This document shows positions 1 to 9,108 of a DNA stretch of 64,000 bases, in pieces (within the stretch, counting starts at the first letter, position 1; every line of letters starts with the position of its first letter). The position numbers and the translations under genes were made by a program. Origin of the DNA: JAUIIK01 sp041390865. Its GTDB lineage: Bacteria > Chloroflexota > Chloroflexia > Thermomicrobiales > CFX8. The DNA is taken from contig JAWKPC010000021.1 of the NCBI GenBank assembly GCA_041390865.1, positions 1-64,000 of the forward strand. Direction: 5' to 3'. A model generated the notes under the pieces. That model had not been told where the DNA came from. It searched no databases and saw nothing but the letters and a program-made list of their open reading frames with translations.

Positions 1-1358
1 CATGCGGGTCAGGAGAGATCGAACAGGATCCGGACGTGCTGGATACCTGGTTCTCTTCCGGCCTCTGGCCATTCTCTTTGCTCGGCTGGCCCGATGAAAC
101 CGAGGATCTCAAAACCTACTATCCGGGCCATGTGATGGAGACCGGCCACGACATCATCTTCTTCTGGGTGGCGCGAATGGTGTTCTTCGGCCTGAAGTTC
201 ATGGGCGAGAAGCCGTTCCATACCGTCTACTTGCACGGGATCGTTCGCGATGCCGAAGGCGAACGTATGAGTAAGACGAAAGGCAATGTTCTCGATCCGG
301 TCGAGATCACAAACCAGTATGGAACTGACGCCCTACGTTTCACGCTCGTCACCGCATCCGGACCTGGCACGGATCTGAAGCTGGCCGAGGACCGCGTCGA
401 ATCGAATCGGAACTTCGCGAATAAGATCTACAACCTGACCCGATTCGTGCTCGGAGCGCTGGAATCGAGCGAGATCGCAAGGGATGACGCCGGCGAAGTC
501 CTGGCCCCGGACGCCAGCTCGATGTCGCTGGTCGACAAGTGGATCGTGACGAATCTCCATTCCACGATCGAGCGGGTCGATCGGTTCATGGCGAACTATC
601 AGTTCCACGAAGCGGGGCGAACGATCTATGAATTTCTCTGGTCCGAATTCGCGGACTGGTACGTCGAGGCTGCCAAGGTGAGGCTGCGGGACGAGTCGAT
701 CGATCCAGCGGTTCCCCAGACTCTTGCCTACGTCCTGGAGCGTTCCCTTCGGCTACTGCACCCGTTCATGCCGTTCGTGACTGAGGAGCTCTGGCAGCGT
801 CTGCCGCACTCGGGCGACGCGTTGATCGTCGCGAAGTGGCCAGAGGCGGGGGACAGGTTCGACGACGAATTCGAAAAGTTCGAGGCGATCAAGGAGGCGA
901 CGCGTCTCGTCCGCAACGCGCGGGCCGAGCACAGCGTCGATCCTGGTCGGTCGATCGCGGCCGCCGTCTATCCGGGCCGGCTGTATGACGCCTACGAGCA
1001 GGCGCAGCGAGAGTTCCGGTTTCTGACCCGCATCGACGACGAGCAGTTCTCGCTCCATCCTGGCGCGCCGGAATCGAGCGATGACCCGACGATCTCGATT
1101 GTTTCCGGCGGTGCATCGATCTACCTACCGCTGGCTGGCCTCGTCGACCTCGAAGCCGAGCGCAAACGGCTGGAAGGCGAAATCGCAGAAGCGCGCCAGG
1201 AGGTCGGACGAGCGAACGGGATGTTGAGCAACGAGCAGTTCGTGAGCAAGGCGCCGGATCACGTTGTCCAGCAGCAGCGAGATCGGCTGGAACAGGCGGA
1301 GCAGCGCGTCGAGTTGCTCGAGCGGCGCCTGGAGGAACTAGCGGTACGTGACGAGTGA
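1..1358 (+). CDS. valS: Valine--tRNA ligase, C-terminal part (5' end outside window)
   Basis: Charges tRNA-Val in the cytoplasm (class Ia synthetase). The reading frame is open from base 3 onward; the visible first residues (CGSGEIEQDPDVLDTWFSS) match the conserved catalytic-core segment, so the gene starts before the window. A KMSKS-type loop is seen as RMSKTKGN near base 270, followed by the helical anticodon-binding domain. The C-terminal 65 residues form the Glu/Arg-rich coiled-coil arm typical of bacterial ValRS (LEAERKRLEGEIAEARQEV region). About 451 residues are visible, roughly half of the usual 880-900. The stop lies 11 bases inside the next gene, so the two are probably translationally coupled. 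Confident. Confidence 0.97.
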   Translation, partial: CGSGEIEQDPDVLDTWFSSGLWPFSLLGWPDETEDLKTYYPGHVMETGHDIIFFWVARMVFFGLKFMGEKPFHTVYLHGIVRDAEGERMSKTKGNVLDPVEITNQYGTDALRFTLVTASGPGTDLKLAEDRVESNRNFANKIYNLTRFVLGALESSEIARDDAGEVLAPDASSMSLVDKWIVTNLHSTIERVDRFMANYQFHEAGRTIYEFLWSEFADWYVEAAKVRLRDESIDPAVPQTLAYVLERSLRLLHPFMPFVTEELWQRLPHSGDALIVAKWPEAGDRFDDEFEKFEAIKEATRLVRNARAEHSVDPGRSIAAAVYPGRLYDAYEQAQREFRFLTRIDDEQFSLHPGAPESSDDPTISIVSGGASIYLPLAGLVDLEAERKRLEGEIAEARQEVGRANGMLSNEQFVSKAPDHVVQQQRDRLEQAEQRVELLERRLEELAVRDE

Positions 1359-1881
1359 AGTTGACGCGAGCTTCTTCGATCGCGCGGTCGACGTCGTCGC
1401 CCGCGATCTGATTGGCCGGATTCTGCGCGTCAGCAGCGCAGACGGTGCCAGGATTCTGGCCATGATCGTTGAGACCGAGGCATACGGGGACGCTAGCGAT
1501 CTGGCGTCCCACGCTGCATTCAGACCCGGCGGCAGAGCGTCTGCGATGGCTGGTCCGCCGGGCGGCATCTACGTTTACTCGGCGTACGGCATGTATCCTT
1601 GCCTGAACTTCGTCACCGGTTCGGAGGGCAGCCCATCGGCTGTTCTCCTTCGGGGCGTCTGGCGCCGGAACGACGAGCGCCCCGTCTTCGGTCCCGGTAG
1701 GACGACGCGAGCGCTCGGTGTCACAGCCGATGACCATGGCCAGCAAATTCCTGGCAGCCGATTCGGGGTCAGCGCCGAACGGACGGCCCACGAGATCGAC
1801 GCCGGCCCGCGAATCGGGATAACACGAGCCACGGAAACTCACTGGCGTTTCGTGGCACGCATCGAGAGCAATCATTCCTGA
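1348..1881 (+). CDS. DNA-3-methyladenine glycosylase (AAG/MPG family)
   Basis: Monofunctional base-excision glycosylase that removes alkylated purines. Length is 177 residues from a GTG start that overlaps the valS end. The motif ETEAY (residues 42-46) supplies the catalytic general base (second Glu, equivalent to human AAG E125) and the following Tyr. PGGIYVYSAYGMYPCLNF (about 72-89) is the conserved intercalating-wedge segment, very close to human YVYIIYGMYFCMN. The family usually has about 190-200 residues, so the N-terminus is short but no motif is missing. It lies between valS and mutL with only 2 bases to mutL, forming a small translation/repair unit. Family assignment is firm; substrate range is not visible. 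Confidence 0.93.
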   Translation: MTSEVDASFFDRAVDVVARDLIGRILRVSSADGARILAMIVETEAYGDASDLASHAAFRPGGRASAMAGPPGGIYVYSAYGMYPCLNFVTGSEGSPSAVLLRGVWRRNDERPVFGPGRTTRALGVTADDHGQQIPGSRFGVSAERTAHEIDAGPRIGITRATETHWRFVARIESNHS

Positions 1882-1883
1882 CC

Positions 1884-3650
1884 ATGAACGGCATCATCAA
1901 ACTCTCTGCACTTACGATCGGGAAGATCGCTGCCGGCGAGGTGGTAGAACGGCCAGCAGCGGTCGTCAAGGAGCTGGTCGAGAACGCCATAGATGCCGGG
2001 GCAACGCGCGTTGACGTCCTGATCGAAGCCGGAGGCATCGAACGAATTCAGGTTCGAGACAACGGCAGCGGTATTGCCTTTGACCAGCTTGACGTCGCGG
2101 TCGAACGGCACACGACCTCGAAGCTGCGCGACATCGAAGATCTCGCGGCCATCCACACGCTCGGATTTCGCGGCGAGGCGCTTGCATCGATTGCCGCCGT
2201 GAGCGAATTGACGATCCAGTCAATCGAGAGAGATGCTTCGAGCGGCGGCACGATTCGTGTGCGGTACGGTGAGGTGGAAGGCGCCGCGCCCTCCGCCTGG
2301 GGGGCGGGGACTTCGGTCGAGGTGCGGAAACTCTTCGAAAATGTCCCGGCACGAAAACGATTCCTGCGGACCGAGCGCACCGAAAGTTCGTACATCGAAC
2401 GGGTCATCGGGGCGCACGCACTCGCTTATCCGGAGATCGCATTCTCGCTGACGATCGATGAACGTCTGGCGATCTCGACCGATGGTCGTTCCGGCCCGTT
2501 GGGAGCCGCTGCCGGGGTCTGGGGCCACGAAGACGCCGACCATCTGGTAAAAATCGTCGAACAGGATCACGATCACGCAGGCTACGAAGTATCCGGGATT
2601 GTGTCGTTACCCTCGCTGAGCCGAGCGCGGCGCGATCGACTGCATGTCTTCGTCCAGGGGCGGCTCGTTCAGAACCGGCAGATCGCCACTGCGGTAGAGC
2701 AGGCGTTTCACACGCTGCTCATGATCGGCCGCCGTCCGGTCGGCTGTATCCGGGTCGAAGTTCCGCCCGACCGCATCGACGTAAACGTCCATCCGACGAA
2801 GATGGAGGTCCGGTTCGCAGACGAGCGGCTTGTATTCGCACTCGTTCGCAGGGCGATTAGTGCGACGCTTGCGTCGGAGATTCACCACCAGCAAATCCCC
2901 ACTGTCGTGAACGCGCCGCTCGGTCCTCGTCCCATGTCCGTGCCGTCAAGCCAGGACGCAGGCATACAGAGAATGATGCGTCTCGCCGATCCGTTGCGGG
3001 ATAGCAGCCCGCGCAGCACTTCTCCGGCACGTTCGATGGAGCGAGATGCCGATCGGGTGCCGCCAGCAGGAGGAGGCAGTCTGCCAGTCCTGAGGGTTCT
3101 CGGGCAGGTCGCCGGCTCGTTCATTACTGCCGAGGGACCAGACGGTTTGTATCTCGTGGACCAGCATGCAGCCCACGAGCGGATCCTCTTTGAAGAGATC
3201 ATGCGTGAATACGTGTCGAGGAAGCCAGCGAGACAAGCCCTTCTGGAACCGATCGTCGTGGAATTGTCGCCCGAGCAAATGCAGATGCTCGAGAGCTGCC
3301 AGGATGAACTGCATGCTCTGGGATTCGAGTTCGACGAGTTCGGGTCCGGGAGCGTAGCGCTCAGGGCGTTACCGAGCGTTCTCGGACGGACATCGCCGGA
3401 TAAGGCGCTACCGACTGTCCTCGATGAAATGATCGAGGGCGGGCGCGGCGATTCTCGGTTGGAATCTGTTGCAATCAGCGCGGCCTGCCACGGGTCGATC
3501 CGGGCTGGCCAGCCGCTATCCTTGCTCGAGATGCGCGAACTGGTCCAGGCGCTCGAGCGCTGTGAGTCTTCGCTGGCATGCGGTCATGGGCGACCGACGA
3601 TCATCCGGATGACCGCCGACGAACTGGCGCGCCAGTTTTCTCGGCGGTAG
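1884..3650 (+). CDS. mutL: DNA mismatch repair protein MutL (endonuclease-type)
   Basis: Mismatch-repair ATPase that links mismatch recognition to strand incision. The N-terminal GHKL ATPase starts with IAAGEVVERPAAVVKELVEN and holds GFRGEAL; then a transducer domain with RDRLHVFVQGRLVQN. The C-terminal dimerisation domain carries DQHAAHERILFEE (about residue 426), ACHGSIRAG and CGHGRPT. These match the metal-binding nuclease sites of MutL proteins from organisms without MutH, so strand nicking is probably done by this protein. Length 588 is normal. ATG start 2 bases after the glycosylase stop. mutS is not in the window. Confidence 0.97.
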   Translation: MNGIIKLSALTIGKIAAGEVVERPAAVVKELVENAIDAGATRVDVLIEAGGIERIQVRDNGSGIAFDQLDVAVERHTTSKLRDIEDLAAIHTLGFRGEALASIAAVSELTIQSIERDASSGGTIRVRYGEVEGAAPSAWGAGTSVEVRKLFENVPARKRFLRTERTESSYIERVIGAHALAYPEIAFSLTIDERLAISTDGRSGPLGAAAGVWGHEDADHLVKIVEQDHDHAGYEVSGIVSLPSLSRARRDRLHVFVQGRLVQNRQIATAVEQAFHTLLMIGRRPVGCIRVEVPPDRIDVNVHPTKMEVRFADERLVFALVRRAISATLASEIHHQQIPTVVNAPLGPRPMSVPSSQDAGIQRMMRLADPLRDSSPRSTSPARSMERDADRVPPAGGGSLPVLRVLGQVAGSFITAEGPDGLYLVDQHAAHERILFEEIMREYVSRKPARQALLEPIVVELSPEQMQMLESCQDELHALGFEFDEFGSGSVALRALPSVLGRTSPDKALPTVLDEMIEGGRGDSRLESVAISAACHGSIRAGQPLSLLEMRELVQALERCESSLACGHGRPTIIRMTADELARQFSRR

Positions 3651-3660
3651 CGCGCTTTCC

Positions 3661-4374
3661 TCAGATTTCGAGCTCGACGCCTTCATCTCCGGTCAGCTTG
3701 ATCCAGCCATGGCGCAGGGCATAGATAACAGCCTGCGTGCGGTCATTGACCTGGAGCTTCCGCAGAATCGAAGTAATGTGATTCTTGACCGTCTGGTCGC
3801 TGATCCCGAGGATGGAAGCGATCTCTTTGTTGCTGTTGCCGCGAGCCACGCAATCAAGAATCTCCACCTCGCGGGGCGTGAGTGGAGAGAAGACGGTGTC
3901 GCGCGTGTGATCGATGCGCGCCAGGTCACGGAACTGGTCGAGCACGCGGGATGCGACGAATGGGTGCGACAGCACGTTCTCATTGATCAGGTACTCGCCG
4001 CGCGCCACGCGCCGGATCACCCCGACGATCTCGGATGGGTCGACATCCTTCGTGCAATAAGCTGCTGCGCCGACCCGGATGGCGTTGAAGAGTTGCTCGT
4101 CATCCTCGTGCATGGTCACCATGACGACGCCTACTCGCGGGCTGCGCCGTTTGACGATCCGGGCTACCTCGATGCCGTTGATCTCGGGCATGTTGATGTC
4201 GAGGACCATGACATCCGGGGTGAGGTCATCGGCCATCTTGATCGCCTCATCGCCCCCGGCTGCCTCGCCGACCACTACCATGTCTGATTCGGCCTCGAGG
4301 CTCCAGACGATACCCCGCCGGAATAGCGGGTGATCATCCACCACCATGACCTGTATTCGCTGCATCGGGTGCAT
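3661..4374 (-). CDS. NarL/DegU-type response regulator
   Basis: Two-component transcription regulator, 237 residues. The N-terminal receiver begins IQVMVVDDHPLFRRGI, with the phospho-acceptor Asp in VMVLDINMPEINGIEV (about residue 58) and the conserved Thr/Lys positions after it. The C-terminal LuxR-type helix-turn-helix runs LTPREVEILDCVARGNSNKE ... QTVKNHITSILRKL (about 165-215). The ribosome-binding site GGAGGA lies 4 bases before the ATG. It is downstream of a DegS-like kinase gene with a 149-base gap that holds its own repeats, so it may have a private promoter. Its target genes cannot be told from the sequence. Confidence 0.94.
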   Translation of the reverse strand: MHPMQRIQVMVVDDHPLFRRGIVWSLEAESDMVVVGEAAGGDEAIKMADDLTPDVMVLDINMPEINGIEVARIVKRRSPRVGVVMVTMHEDDEQLFNAIRVGAAAYCTKDVDPSEIVGVIRRVARGEYLINENVLSHPFVASRVLDQFRDLARIDHTRDTVFSPLTPREVEILDCVARGNSNKEIASILGISDQTVKNHITSILRKLQVNDRTQAVIYALRHGWIKLTGDEGVELEI

Positions 4375-4386
4375 TGGTTCCTCCTA

Positions 4387-4412
4387 CGCCCTCGGATTTC
4401 GCCCTCGGATTT
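4387..4412. repeat. Tandem direct repeat, 13 bp x 2, in response-regulator leader
   Basis: The unit CGCCCTCGGATTT occurs twice head to tail directly upstream of the response-regulator ribosome-binding site, inside its presumed 5' untranslated leader. The function is unknown; it may be a slippage duplication. Confidence 0.6.
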
Positions 4413-4480
4413 GTGTCACTGTGCTCACCGCAGTGCAAGCACCGTGAGGTTCAGTATGGGATCAATGGTTCCAGGGAAGT

Positions 4481-4509
4481 AAGTACTATCACATCGCCGG
4501 AAAGTACTT
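4481..4509. promoter_or_regulatory. Paired AAGTACTW palindromes, possible operator
   Basis: AAGTACTA (4481-4488) and AAGTACTT (4502-4509) have centres 21 bp apart, two helical turns, in the 149-base gap between the kinase and regulator genes. On the minus strand a TTGACG hexamer lies just upstream. The spacing suits a dimer or tetramer binding one DNA face. Regulator binding is inference. Confidence 0.3.
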
Positions 4510-4523
4510 GTTCGTCAACTGCC

Positions 4524-5615
4524 CTAATTGTCCGCTCCGCCACTGGTGGGCAGAACGAGTTTGACGGTCGTGCCAGCCCCCCGTTCGCTCTGGATGTCGA
4601 GCGTGCCGCCAACGAGCGTGATCCGTTCTTCCATGCCTCTGAGGCCGACGCCTCCCATGGCGTGGGCGCTGACTCGCTGGGGATCGAAACCGCGTCCATC
4701 GTCTGCAACGGTTACTACGATGTGGCTGCTATCAGGTTGCCTGATCTTGACGTCGACCTGAGTTGCCCGGGCATGCTTGCTGGCGTTCTGGATGCTTTCC
4801 TGGACCATGCGGAAGGCAGCGAGCTCGAGGTCGGGTTCCATCCGAGCGAGACTGTCGTCGATCTCGATCTGGACGATCATCGGGAAGATCGATTGATAGC
4901 TCTGGACGTAGTGGCGCAAGGTTGGGCCGAGGCCCCGGTCTCGGAGCATCGTCGGGCGGTTGTCGAAAATGAACCGCCGGATCTCCGTCAGACCCTCTCT
5001 CATCGTGCGTTTGATGCGTTCGATCTCCGCCAGAGCATCTTCGAGAACGTTGTCCCGCTCGGATTTCAATGCCCGTTCAATGAACTCGAGACCGATGATG
5101 GCGTTCGCGAACGCTTGAGCCGGTCCGTCGTGGACGTCTCGCGCAAAGCGTTGGCGTTCTTCCTCCCTGGTACGCAGTTCCGCCATCTTTATTGCCAGGT
5201 AATTCGCGCTGCTGGCGTCCGGGAGGTCTGACCCCGTCTCGATCTGACGGTGAGCAGAGAGGAGGACGGAGGCGAAGTCAGCCAGGCTCCGCTCGAAGGC
5301 CTGGGCGAGACGAAGCCGTCCAACGAGCTCGGTCTCGGTCGCTTCGAGTTCTTTCGTCAAGGGATCGGCAGCATCGCCAGCGTCTGGATCGTCGAACTCC
5401 AGCGACGCGAGAAGTTCCCGCTCTTCACGTTCCTGCTGGACCGCGCCGCGATCGGACGTCATCCCTTTCGAGACGAGTGCGGCCTTCTCCCGGATATCTC
5501 GAATTTCCTCGATCATTCGATCGATGCTATCGAGAGTATCGGAAGCTAGCGCTTCGAGGTCTTCCTGGTGCTGAACTGAAACCATTCGCAAAGCTTGCGT
5601 AAATCCCCTTCGCAT
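4524..5615 (-). CDS. DegS/NarX-type sensor histidine kinase
   Basis: Cytoplasmic sensor kinase of 363 residues. Residues 1-190 are mostly helical and charged (SIDRMIEEIRDIREKAALVS; long Glu/Arg coiled coil), with no transmembrane segment, as in DegS. The HisKA_3 dimerisation/phosphorylation helix is RFARDVHDGPAQAFANA (phospho-His in DVHDGP). The HATPase_c domain has N-box ESIQNASKHARA, G1 box VADDGRGFD and GGVGLRGMEERI. The start is uncertain: the first ATG is used, but a second ATG 30 bases downstream (5585) is possible. It precedes the response regulator on the same strand, so the two very probably form a pair. The signal sensed is unknown. Confidence 0.9.
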   Translation of the reverse strand: MRRGFTQALRMVSVQHQEDLEALASDTLDSIDRMIEEIRDIREKAALVSKGMTSDRGAVQQEREERELLASLEFDDPDAGDAADPLTKELEATETELVGRLRLAQAFERSLADFASVLLSAHRQIETGSDLPDASSANYLAIKMAELRTREEERQRFARDVHDGPAQAFANAIIGLEFIERALKSERDNVLEDALAEIERIKRTMREGLTEIRRFIFDNRPTMLRDRGLGPTLRHYVQSYQSIFPMIVQIEIDDSLARMEPDLELAAFRMVQESIQNASKHARATQVDVKIRQPDSSHIVVTVADDGRGFDPQRVSAHAMGGVGLRGMEERITLVGGTLDIQSERGAGTTVKLVLPTSGGADN

Positions 5616-5723
5616 CTCCCCGATTCCGAACTGCCGGGTTCAGCTCGCTGAATCGAATGATCGTGCTCCCTTAAATCTAACGAATAGCCGCACCAGAGGT
5701 TGTACCGCACCGCACCGGCACTG

Positions 5724-6416
5724 CTAGCCGCCAGTCACAGGCTTTGCCAGCTTTCGTTGATGAAGGCTCTTGATGATCTCTGCCGTTTCCAGGTCCGGCA
5801 AGCAAATCAGCGCGCCTACCTCACCGATCGTGCGTTGTTCAGCGAGAGCCGACAGGACAAGCCAGTCCCTTGGCGAGATCTCGGCTGATCCATCGAGCTC
5901 TTCTTGCGGCGCTCGTCGCCAGGTCGAACCGATTCCATATCCTTCCTGGGTCAGCTCGGCGCTATCCGCTTCCCAGCGCGATCCGTCGAGGATCAGTTGC
6001 TGAACTGACAGGCTCAAGCTCAATGGAACCGGTGGAATCCTGTCGACCAGGATATCGAACTCGCCATTATCAAGATCGAGGATGTGGTAGACATCCTGTT
6101 CAAGCAGGCGCTGAACGAAGCTCGTCCAGCGCTGCGGCTCGACCAGATTCCTGACAACGAATGCCAGCCCCGGCGTACCGGGTTCTGGCGCGATCGAGCG
6201 CACGGCCGCTTCCGTCGCCGGCGGCAAATACCTGCAGGCAAGAATGGAAGCGTGGGCGTCGAAATCATCGAGGCCCCAGCCGACAATGCGTCCCGCTTCC
6301 AGAAATAGCCGGGAGTCGCCGTTCTCGTGGGAAACAGTCACGGTGCCCGTCTTCTCAGAGAGAGCAAACAGCTGGAGCAGTTCACTAAGACTGAATTCGG
6401 ACAGACTGCCCTGCAA
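5724..6416 (-). CDS. DUF4388 (PATAN domain) protein
   Basis: 230-residue soluble protein. The first 100 residues fit DUF4388/PATAN: GSLSEFSLSELLQLFALSE, then KTGTVTVS and FLEAGRIVGWG. Such domains occur in Chloroflexota, Deltaproteobacteria and cyanobacteria, often beside two-component and gliding/signalling proteins; they are thought to mediate protein contacts rather than catalysis. The C-terminal part (about 150-230: DWLVLSALAEQRTIGEVGALI) resembles a winged-helix-like segment. It lies 52 bases downstream of a glycosyltransferase and 108 bases upstream of the kinase gene on the same strand, so it could feed the kinase or regulate the glycan genes. No specific function is claimed. Confidence 0.75.
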   Translation of the reverse strand: MQGSLSEFSLSELLQLFALSEKTGTVTVSHENGDSRLFLEAGRIVGWGLDDFDAHASILACRYLPPATEAAVRSIAPEPGTPGLAFVVRNLVEPQRWTSFVQRLLEQDVYHILDLDNGEFDILVDRIPPVPLSLSLSVQQLILDGSRWEADSAELTQEGYGIGSTWRRAPQEELDGSAEISPRDWLVLSALAEQRTIGEVGALICLPDLETAEIIKSLHQRKLAKPVTGG

Positions 6417-6468
6417 TGTTCGGAGACCCCGTTCTGTCGAGCCTATCTACCGCCTACATACCCTTCGG

Positions 6469-7290
6469 CTAATTGTACTTACCACGTATCGCGTTCCATC
6501 GAACAGCGAGCACGTCCAGAAACATCCGGATTGCGTCGACGCCGGGCCGCACTTTGCTGCCGGGGACATGGGTCCAGATGACCGGGATCTCGACGACGCG
6601 AAATCCTCCCTTGCGAGCAATAAAGAGCAGTTCGACGTCGAATGCCGAAACTCGGGGGCCGGAAAGGGGTGTGTCCGACTGGTGGATGAGGAGCCTTGGA
6701 AAGACGTATTCAGCTGATCCGCGGCTGAACAGTTTGAAGCCGCATTGGGTGTCCTTGATGCCACGCACCGCGACGAACCGTACGAGCCAGTTGAACATCC
6801 TGCCCATCAAGTGCCGGTAGGGTGGCTCTTTGATTCTGCGTGAGTTCAGACCCTCACGGCTCCCGATCGCGACGTCCGCGCCGAGGGCTCGTGCCTGCAA
6901 CAGGTCATCGACTGCGGAAATCGGCGCCGACAGGTCGGCATCAGTGAAGAGGATGTTGTCACCGCGAGCCTCCGCGACCCCCGTCCGTACCGTCGCTGCC
7001 TTGCCGAAATGTGGTTGCTCCAGGATGCGGAAACCGGTCATTCCACGGGTCGCGTTCTTGAAGACTTCTACCGTATCGTCTTCACTGCCGTCGTCCACGA
7101 CGATGACTTCCCAACTGTAGCGCTGGGATTCCAGAAACTCAGCGATCGATGCGATTGTGGCAGGCAAGCGTTCCTGTTCGTTATATGCCGGGACGACCAC
7201 GCTCAGAAACGGAAGGCCGTGCGTAGCGGATGCCGCTTCGTGCTCCCGCGATGTCTTGTCAGTTTCCTGTTGCGGTTCCTGGTTGACCAT
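6469..7290 (-). CDS. Family-2 glycosyltransferase, polyprenyl-phosphate type (DPM1/Alg5-like)
   Basis: Likely moves a sugar from a nucleotide donor to a polyprenyl phosphate carrier. GT-A motifs are LSVVVPAYNEQERLPATI, EVIVVDDGSEDDT and the metal-binding DXD-like FTDADLSAP; GIKDTQCGFKLF is characteristic of the Alg5/DPM1 branch. No transmembrane C-terminus is seen, so the product is soluble or peripheral. An upstream in-frame start would overlap the preceding gene by 47 bases; the ATG at 7290, 28 bases after that gene, is preferred (273 residues). It lies in a minus-strand unit with rfbD and another glycosyltransferase, which suggests cell-surface polysaccharide assembly. Sugar identity unknown. 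Confidence 0.85.
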   Translation of the reverse strand: MVNQEPQQETDKTSREHEAASATHGLPFLSVVVPAYNEQERLPATIASIAEFLESQRYSWEVIVVDDGSEDDTVEVFKNATRGMTGFRILEQPHFGKAATVRTGVAEARGDNILFTDADLSAPISAVDDLLQARALGADVAIGSREGLNSRRIKEPPYRHLMGRMFNWLVRFVAVRGIKDTQCGFKLFSRGSAEYVFPRLLIHQSDTPLSGPRVSAFDVELLFIARKGGFRVVEIPVIWTHVPGSKVRPGVDAIRMFLDVLAVRWNAIRGKYN

Positions 7291-7318
7291 TCGCCAATGA
7301 TACCTGCGGTCCGCCGGG

Positions 7319-8284
7319 CTACGGTGCTTGTTCGAGGGATATCGGAAACCCGTTGTATCCGTCATCAGGTACGGGACGTCGACGGTATGGGCTCAAGAGC
7401 AAAGCAGCGCCAGCCAGCGTTCCGCGAAGCGCCGCCCGAGCCTCAGGCGACCGGATCGAGCGTAGATGGCGAGCATTTCGTCCGAGATGGTGAGCGATTA
7501 TTCGTTTCCAGTGGAGACGGAGCAGCGAGCGCGGCATGGAATAAGCAAGGACGCTCCAGATGTTCCTCGAAACGTAGTAGCTGGCAAGCCGACCACCGCC
7601 CGATGCCGACAGGTGATGTCGAACGACAGCGGTCGGGACGTAGATACAATCGAAGCCGCGACGCTGGAGTCTCCAGGCCAGATCGACGTCTTCGAGATAC
7701 ATCAGGAAGTCGGGATCAAAGACTGTTCGGTCGTCAATTGCAACTGTCTGAAGGGCAGAACGACGGTAGAGTGCCGCTCCGGCGCAGGCTCCGAAAACCT
7801 GCTCCTCGAGATCGTACTGGCCGAGATCATCCAGCCAGACTCCACGGTTGAATGGCATCCCCCACGCTCCAAACCCGTCGCCGGCCGTATGGAATCGTGG
7901 AGGATCTTCCATCAGCAGCATCTTGCTCGCAAAGCTGCCGGCGTTCGGAAACCGGTCAGCCGCGTCGACGAGCGAACCGAGCCATTCCGGCGCGACTTCA
8001 GTGTCGTCGTTGAGGAGCGCAACGAGTGGAGAACGGCCGGAAGATATGCCCCGGTTCAACCCGCGGACGAGGCCGCCATTCGAAGCGGCTTGAAGAACGG
8101 TCGCGCCTGGATGGTAATGCTGGACCACCGGAAGCGCGGGCTCAGGCGAGGCGTCGTCGACGACGATAAGCCGGTAGTCGCGGAACGTCATCGCATTCAG
8201 GGAGCGCAGGCATGAGGCCAGGAGTTCGGGGTGGCCATAGGTTGCGACGACAACGTCTACCCGGCGACTGGCTAAGCCAGGCAT
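7319..8284 (-). CDS. Family-2 glycosyltransferase, rhamnosyltransferase-like
   Basis: 321 residues with a GT-A fold: VDVVVATYGHPELLASCL, DYRLIVVDDASPEP, NDDTEVAPEWL (metal site) and YLEDVDLAWRLQRRGFD, the ED motif used as catalytic base in rhamnosyl- and related transferases. The start overlaps the end of rfbD by 13 bases, so the two are translationally coupled. Because RfbD makes dTDP-L-rhamnose, this protein may add rhamnose to a surface glycan; that is inference from neighbourhood and family. The C-terminal region (LLRLHWKRIIAHHLGRN) is basic, consistent with membrane-surface contact. Confidence 0.86.
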   Translation of the reverse strand: MPGLASRRVDVVVATYGHPELLASCLRSLNAMTFRDYRLIVVDDASPEPALPVVQHYHPGATVLQAASNGGLVRGLNRGISSGRSPLVALLNDDTEVAPEWLGSLVDAADRFPNAGSFASKMLLMEDPPRFHTAGDGFGAWGMPFNRGVWLDDLGQYDLEEQVFGACAGAALYRRSALQTVAIDDRTVFDPDFLMYLEDVDLAWRLQRRGFDCIYVPTAVVRHHLSASGGGRLASYYVSRNIWSVLAYSMPRSLLRLHWKRIIAHHLGRNARHLRSIRSPEARAALRGTLAGAALLLSPYRRRPVPDDGYNGFPISLEQAP

Positions 8285-9105
8285 CTTCGAAGCGCGTCTT
8301 GCCAGACCGGCATGAAATCCTGGACGTCCCGGGCTGCGATCGACGTCATGACGCCATTTGTCGGCGGTGAGGCAGCTCGCTGGTACTCGGCGGCCGTCGT
8401 CGGTTGAACGTCGCAGTCGTATCCGCCGAGCTTCCGGATCTCCGAGGCCCAGCCGAACCAGGAGGTCGAGTCTCGATTGGTGAGGTGGTATGTCCCCGGT
8501 GGATGTGTGCGGATCAGCCGCAGGATTCCAGCCGCCAGATCCGGCGCATAGGTCGGATTTCCGAATTGATCGTCGACGACTGAGATCGTGTCTCGTTCGG
8601 ACATCAGTCGCTTCATCGTATTGACGAAGTTCCGGCCGACGTCGTCGTATATCATCGCGGTCCTGACGATATAGCAGTCGGGATGGGCCTGGAGTGCCTC
8701 GTGCTCCCCGGCGAGCTTCGATAGGCCGTAGACGCTGATCGGCGCCGGCGCGTCGAACTCGTGGTAGGGCTCGTCCTTCTCGCCGTCGAATACGAAGTTG
8801 GTTGAAACGTAGACGAGCCCCGCTCCAACCCGGGCTGCCGCGCGGGCCACGTAGCGCGTACCGTTCGCATTCGTCTGGAATGCGGCGATCTGATCGGTTT
8901 CGCAGCCATCTACATCGGTCATGGCTGCTGCATGGATGACCAGATTTGGCCGGGTGGCGGCGAGGTAGTCACGGACCTGGTTCCAATGACGGATATCGAC
9001 CACCGCGGATTCTGACGCCACGACGTCCCAGGTCGACGGAGCGGCGGACTGTAGAGCGCGCCCGACCTGTCCACTGCCTCCGGTGATGAGTATGCGAAAC
9101 GGCAT
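8272..9105 (-). CDS. rfbD: dTDP-4-dehydrorhamnose reductase
   Basis: Last step of dTDP-L-rhamnose synthesis, NAD(P)H-dependent reduction of the 4-keto sugar. 277 residues of short-chain dehydrogenase fold: ILITGGSGQVGRAL (nucleotide-binding glycine motif, residues 4-17), YVSTNFVFDGE with the conserved S/T-D-YVFDG signature, and the catalytic pair in SVYGLSKLAGE (YxxxK). rfbA, rfbB and rfbC are not in the window. It starts 3 bases after the amidohydrolase-like gene and overlaps the following glycosyltransferase. Other reductases of this family exist, so the exact sugar is not proved. Confidence 0.87.
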   Translation of the reverse strand: MPFRILITGGSGQVGRALQSAAPSTWDVVASESAVVDIRHWNQVRDYLAATRPNLVIHAAAMTDVDGCETDQIAAFQTNANGTRYVARAAARVGAGLVYVSTNFVFDGEKDEPYHEFDAPAPISVYGLSKLAGEHEALQAHPDCYIVRTAMIYDDVGRNFVNTMKRLMSERDTISVVDDQFGNPTYAPDLAAGILRLIRTHPPGTYHLTNRDSTSWFGWASEIRKLGGYDCDVQPTTAAEYQRAASPPTNGVMTSIAARDVQDFMPVWQDALRRCLA

Positions 9106-9108
9106 GTC

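Noticed and set aside
889..1875. Long minus-strand open frame (328 codons) opposite valS and the glycosylase
   Set aside because: Antisense shadow of well-conserved genes; Arg/Pro-rich translation with no recognisable motif, caused by high GC.
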